Shown here: positions 43,581 to 47,080 of the stretch, piece by piece
How the letters are laid out: each line of letters starts with the position of its first letter
Numbering within the stretch: the first letter of the stretch is position 1
Assembly (NCBI GenBank): GCA_025462865.1
Contig: JAOAPI010000003.1
Coordinates: 1-47,080 of the forward strand
From: Candidatus Sulfotelmatobacter sp.
Lineage (GTDB): Bacteria > Acidobacteriota > Terriglobia > Terriglobales > Acidobacteriaceae
DNA: 47,080 nucleotides
Reading direction: 5' to 3'
Position numbers and translations under genes: made by a program
The notes under the pieces: model-generated
The model's database searches: none
Seen by the model: the letters and a program-made list of their open reading frames with translations, nothing else
Told to the model about the DNA's origin: nothing

Positions 43581-44819
43581 ATGCGTATCAGAAGTAAAAA
43601 ATCTCCGCTCCGCCTCTGTCCTGAGTCGGCTGTAAGCCTGACTACTCTGCGGTCGATTGGATCTCACATTGTGGCTACGCACCTTGTATGGAGAAGCACT
43701 GCTCTTGTACGCACTTCACTTCTTCTATGTCTCATCACGCCTGTTGCGGTTGCTCAGCAAGAAACTGCAACGGTCGCGGTGAATCGCTCTGAACTCCCAG
43801 ACGCACCTAGTGCCGTGTTGGATCAGCAGAACTTGACTGAACTGGCGCCCTTCACCGAAGGTTCAGCGAGCGTGTTCGGTGTTGTGCTGGACACAAGCGG
43901 AGCCGCAGTTCCTGGGGCGAGAGTCAGCTTGGCGAGGCCGGATCGATCGAAGCTGCAAACGGTGACCTCCGGTGCGAATGGCGAATTCGCATTTCCTAAA
44001 CTGGCTCCAGGGTCCTACATACTCGTGATCGAGGCGAAGGATTTTGCCCCTTTCACATCTTCTGGATTCGTCCTTGCGGCGCAACAGGCCTTTGAGGTTC
44101 CCAGAATTACGTTATCGGTTGCGACCGCAGTCACGGATGTGACGGTTCGCCCGACAGAAGTGATTGCCGCCGAGCAGATAAGAGCTGAAGAGAAGCAGCG
44201 CGTAATAGGCATTGTGCCAAACTTCTACACCAGCTATATCTACGACGCGGCGCCGCTTACCACTAAGCAGAAATTCGCCCTCGCTTCGCGCGATACGTTC
44301 GATCCCACTTCTTTCATTGGTATTGCTATTGGCGCCGGCATTCAGCAGGCGAATAATAATTTTTCGGGATACGGTCAAGGTGCCGCTGGCTATGCCAAAC
44401 GCTACGGTGCGTTATTTGCCAACGGCCGTTCCAGCGACTTTCTCAGCCATGCGGTCTTCCCCTCGCTCTTTCACCAAGATCCGCGGTACTACTACCAGGG
44501 CTCCGGATCCTTTAACTCACGTCTGCGACATGCGGCCAGCTTCGCAGTAGTCACGCGCAGCGATAGTGGACGCACTGTGCCGAACTATTCTTATCTTCTC
44601 GGCGATTTGAGCTCAGCGGCGCTGTCCAACCTGTACTATCCCTCGACCGATCGGGGAGCAGGTCTGACGTTTACAAATTTCGCCATTGGTGTCGGCGGAC
44701 GGGTGGGCTCGACTGTAATCCTCGAATTCTTCTCGAAACGATTTACCACGCACGTACGCGGCAGCGGAAAACCACCTGCGCCGGACGATGGAAAGCCCTC
44801 AACACAGCGGAGTCAGTGA
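43581..44819 (+). CDS. Secreted carboxypeptidase-regulatory-like domain protein
   Basis: 412 residues. A long basic N-region and signal peptide (TSLLLCLITPVAVAQ) are followed by the motif ELPDAPSA. A CarboxypepD_reg-like beta-sandwich follows (ASVFGVVLDTSGAAVPGARVSL, then ANGEFAFPKLAPGSYILVIEAKDF). The C-terminal half is Gly/Tyr/Phe-rich with alternating residues (FIGIAIGAGIQQANNN, FAIGVGGRVGSTVILEFF), compatible with an outer-membrane or surface role but too short for a TonB-dependent receptor. A GGAG precedes the ATG; GTG 43671 is an alternative. It sits inverted between the kinase and regulator genes and may be their target. Confidence 0.72.
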   Translation: MRIRSKKSPLRLCPESAVSLTTLRSIGSHIVATHLVWRSTALVRTSLLLCLITPVAVAQQETATVAVNRSELPDAPSAVLDQQNLTELAPFTEGSASVFGVVLDTSGAAVPGARVSLARPDRSKLQTVTSGANGEFAFPKLAPGSYILVIEAKDFAPFTSSGFVLAAQQAFEVPRITLSVATAVTDVTVRPTEVIAAEQIRAEEKQRVIGIVPNFYTSYIYDAAPLTTKQKFALASRDTFDPTSFIGIAIGAGIQQANNNFSGYGQGAAGYAKRYGALFANGRSSDFLSHAVFPSLFHQDPRYYYQGSGSFNSRLRHAASFAVVTRSDSGRTVPNYSYLLGDLSSAALSNLYYPSTDRGAGLTFTNFAIGVGGRVGSTVILEFFSKRFTTHVRGSGKPPAPDDGKPSTQRSQ

Positions 44820-44844
44820 AAGCGTACAAGTTATGCGTGGCGCT

Positions 44845-45570
44845 TCATGGTTGCGTCGGCCACGCATAAAGATAGCCAATTCCACGGACACTTCGAATTC
44901 TCTCGGTGCCATCGCCTTGCGGACCAAGCTTGCGGCGAAGATTGCTGACATGAAGATCGATGCTTCGATCAAACGGAGAAAACTTTCGGTCGAGAACCTT
45001 TTCGACGAGTGCCTCACGGGTCAGAACCTGACCGGGCGCTTCGAAAAACGTACGCAACAGATCGAACTCGGCAGTGGTCAACCTCAGAGGCTCACCGCTC
45101 TTTGAGACGGTGCGCGCCGCCAAATCCAGTTCGATATCCCCGGAATGGATCACCGGAGGACGCAACGCCGTATTGCTTTCCGATTGCCATCCAGATCTCC
45201 GAAGGATGGCCGAGATTCGGGCGATTAATTCGCGCGGGCTGAACGGCTTTGGCAGATAGTCATCAGCACCCAGTTCAAGGCCCAGGACACGATCGAATTC
45301 GTCCCCTTTTGCCGTAAGCATCAATACAGGCGTGCGCACGCGGGTTCTGATTTCGCGGAGCACATCGAAGCCCTTCTTGTCGGGCAACATGACATCCAGC
45401 ACGATCAGTTCATGATTGCCCTCAACCGCGCTGCTCACCCCAGCGCCTCCCGTATGGACAACGGAAAGAAGGAAGCCCTCCGGCTCCAGGAATTGCGTCA
45501 CCAGATTGCACAAGTCACGGTCGTCGTCGACCAATAGAAGACGTGGGTTCCCTCGCTGTTTTGACTGCAA
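44845..45570 (-). CDS. CpxR/OmpR-family response regulator
   Basis: Receiver with LLLVDDDRDL, phosphorylated Asp in IVLDVMLPDKKG, Thr in MLTAKG and Lys in YLPKPFSPREL. A winged helix follows (TAEFDLLRTFFEAPGQVLTREALVEKVL, then RSIDLHVSNLRRKLG and VRGIGYLY). I choose TTG 45570 as start: GGAG lies 8 nt upstream and the receiver begins ten residues later. The frame is open to 45663 but that leader is Arg/His-rich and not receiver-like. Likely partner of the kinase at 41928-43331. Divergent from the efflux transporter, which it may regulate. Confidence 0.88.
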   Translation of the reverse strand: MQSKQRGNPRLLLVDDDRDLCNLVTQFLEPEGFLLSVVHTGGAGVSSAVEGNHELIVLDVMLPDKKGFDVLREIRTRVRTPVLMLTAKGDEFDRVLGLELGADDYLPKPFSPRELIARISAILRRSGWQSESNTALRPPVIHSGDIELDLAARTVSKSGEPLRLTTAEFDLLRTFFEAPGQVLTREALVEKVLDRKFSPFDRSIDLHVSNLRRKLGPQGDGTERIRSVRGIGYLYAWPTQP

Positions 45571-45781
45571 GCTCCGTACTCCGCGAGCCAGGGACGGCTC
45601 CCCTCCATGATACCGCCTCGAATACCTGTGCCGTTCTTCGCGTTTGTGCTCCGTGTGGCGCACTGAAGTTCACGATCGCACTCGCAAGCCACGGCCTCAA
45701 AACCTGCGATAAGCATGTCCTGTTCTTGTGAACCAAAAATGTGTTGCAAGGCATCCATAATTCTGATGAAAACGCCATTTA

Positions 45782-47080
45782 ATGAGCGATGAAACGATGA
45801 TCCGATCGGGCGCTAGAACCGCGGACGAAATCAAGACCGGACCCTGGATACTTGCGGCGACCATCCTCGGCTCCAGCATGGCGTTCATCGATGGCACTGT
45901 GGTGAACGTGGCGCTTCCCGCAATGCAAATCAACTTCCATGCAAGCGTCGTCGATGTGCAGTGGGTGGTCGAGTCCTACGGCTTGTTGCTTGCTGCGCTC
46001 ATATTAGCTGGAGGCTCGCTGGGAGACTTGTTTGGACGCCGCCTGATGTTTCTCGCCGGCGTGGCGATTTTCGCCGCAGCCTCCGCTGGTTGCGGAGCTG
46101 CTTCAAGTATTCATCAGCTAATCCTCGCCAGAAGTATTCAAGGTGTGGGGGCCGCTTTACTCGTGCCCGGCAGTCTCTCAATTATCAGCTCATCTTTCGA
46201 TGAAAAGAAGCGCGGGGCGGCGATTGGCACTTGGTCAGGATTTACGGCAATCACCACCGCCATTGGCCCGGTGCTTGGTGGGTGGCTGGTTCAGCATGCC
46301 TCCTGGCGCTGGGTTTTCTTTATCAACCTCCCGCTGGCCGCAGTGGTGTTCGCCATTTCGATTTGGAAAATTCCAGAGAGCCGCTCCCACAAAGCAGGTC
46401 GCCTGGATTGGCCGGGCGCGTTTCTTGCCACCATCGGCCTGGGAGGGCTGGTTTTTGGCCTCATCGAATCTGCCAATTTGGGTTGGTCGAATCCCCTCGT
46501 CATTGGCGGCCTCGTAATAGGAATCGCAAGTCTGATTGCCTTCGCGCTGGTGGAAGAAAAAGTCGCTTCGCCGATGCTTCCCTTATCGCTCTTCCAATCC
46601 CGTACATTCACCGGTGCAAACTTGTTAACGCTGTGCTTGTATGCGGCGATTGGGATTTTCTTCTTCTTGTTTCCCCTAAACCTTATTCAAGTGCAGGGAT
46701 ATTCCGCAACCGCAGCCGGCGCATCCATCCTTCCCCTCATCATGCTCATGTTTTTCCTATCCAGCTGGTCGGGAGGACTTGTCGCACATTACGGTCCACG
46801 GCGTCCGATGATTATTGGCCCACTTATCGCGGCGGTGGGGTTTGCCCTGTTCGCCATACCATCGATTGCCGACAGCTATTGGAAGGCATTCTTCCCCGCA
46901 GTGATTGTTCTGGGCTTCGGGATGTCTCTGACTGTGGCTCCTCTCACCACTGTCGTGATGAGCGCCGTAGATCAAGACCGGGCCGGCGGAGCCTCTGGCG
47001 TGAACAATGCCGTTGCTCGCGTGGCCGGAGTTCTCGCCATTGCTGTTTTTGGAATTGTGATGGTGAAAGCCTTTGACTTG
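45782..47080 (+). CDS. DHA2-type MFS transporter (3' end beyond the window)
   Basis: 433 codons from ATG 45782 with no stop before the window ends. Multiple hydrophobic helices; the DHA2 signatures are seen: SSMAFIDGTVVNVALP (motif D1-like), WVVESYGLLLAALILAGGSLGDLFGRR (motif A), LARSIQGVGAALLVPGSLSII (motif B/C region), AIGPVLGGWL and WRWVFFINLPLA. This 14-helix type exports drugs or toxic compounds by proton antiport. It is divergent from the CpxR-like gene across about 210 bp, suggesting control by it. The ribosome-binding site is weak. The substrate is unknown. Confidence 0.9.
   Translation, partial: MSDETMIRSGARTADEIKTGPWILAATILGSSMAFIDGTVVNVALPAMQINFHASVVDVQWVVESYGLLLAALILAGGSLGDLFGRRLMFLAGVAIFAAASAGCGAASSIHQLILARSIQGVGAALLVPGSLSIISSSFDEKKRGAAIGTWSGFTAITTAIGPVLGGWLVQHASWRWVFFINLPLAAVVFAISIWKIPESRSHKAGRLDWPGAFLATIGLGGLVFGLIESANLGWSNPLVIGGLVIGIASLIAFALVEEKVASPMLPLSLFQSRTFTGANLLTLCLYAAIGIFFFLFPLNLIQVQGYSATAAGASILPLIMLMFFLSSWSGGLVAHYGPRRPMIIGPLIAAVGFALFAIPSIADSYWKAFFPAVIVLGFGMSLTVAPLTTVVMSAVDQDRAGGASGVNNAVARVAGVLAIAVFGIVMVKAFDL

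Noticed and set aside
1..47080. CRISPR arrays, tRNA, rRNA, insertion sequences, prophage genes
   Set aside because: I looked for regular direct repeats with spacers, tRNA-like cloverleaf ends and transposase or integrase motifs and saw none; a covariance-model search would settle the RNA part.

Overview
The window (about 57% GC by eye) looks like a chromosomal segment of a soil bacterium, most probably an acidobacterium of the Terriglobia/Koribacteraceae kind. This rests on gene content: a PilZ-TonB fusion, a secreted carboxypeptidase-regulatory-like protein with an LPDAPS motif, a VCBS-repeat secreted protein, DinB, DUF202 and DUF302 proteins, and short GC-rich palindromes scattered in and between genes. 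The taxon is an inference. I saw no rRNA, tRNA, CRISPR array, transposase or prophage gene.

Layout. (1) 88-7117, minus strand: a tightly packed tryptophan/kynurenine degradation operon in the order ALDH, RidA-type deaminase, 3-hydroxyanthranilate dioxygenase, an ACMSD-tryptophan dioxygenase fusion, kynurenine monooxygenase, kynureninase. It covers tryptophan to 2-aminomuconate and its deamination, except for kynurenine formamidase, which is not in the window. (2) 7188-10607, minus: rfbBACD for dTDP-L-rhamnose. (3) 10662-20779, minus: an exopolysaccharide locus running Wza-like exporter, Wzz/GumC-like protein, a BY-kinase-like protein that has lost its P-loop, a NusG/RfaH-like antiterminator, an initiating phosphoglycosyltransferase, a Wzy/O-antigen-ligase-like protein and two glycosyltransferase genes (one a tandem double enzyme), ended by a strong terminator. 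A LuxR-type regulator, apparently frameshifted, lies divergently upstream. (4) 22061-25788: a small membrane protein facing a minus-strand run of ureohydrolase, DUF302, DUF202, rpiA and PilZ-TonB. (5) 26001-35259: secreted phosphoesterase, VCBS-repeat protein, sucA, DinB and hyuA, with palindromic elements around DinB and inside hyuA. (6) 35414-41839: a phosphate block with PhoB-PhoR, PiT transporter, DUF47 partner and PhoU, but no PstSCAB. (7) 41928-47080: a CpxA/CpxR-like pair split by an inverted secreted-protein gene, then a DHA2-type efflux transporter that runs off the end.

How it fits together: regions 2 and 3 form one surface-polysaccharide programme (rhamnose donor, initiation, chain extension, polymerisation, export, operon-specific antitermination). 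Region 1 is a catabolic unit that may receive read-through from rfbD. Region 6 is a compact phosphate-sensing and uptake unit; the phosphoesterase in region 5 could feed it. The most unusual observations are the ACMSD-TDO fusion, the in-frame palindromes in hyuA, the P-loop-less kinase homologue, an in-frame TGA that seems to cut off the end of the tandem glycosyltransferase, an ops-like 9-mer at the start of the antiterminator gene, and the PilZ-TonB fusion.
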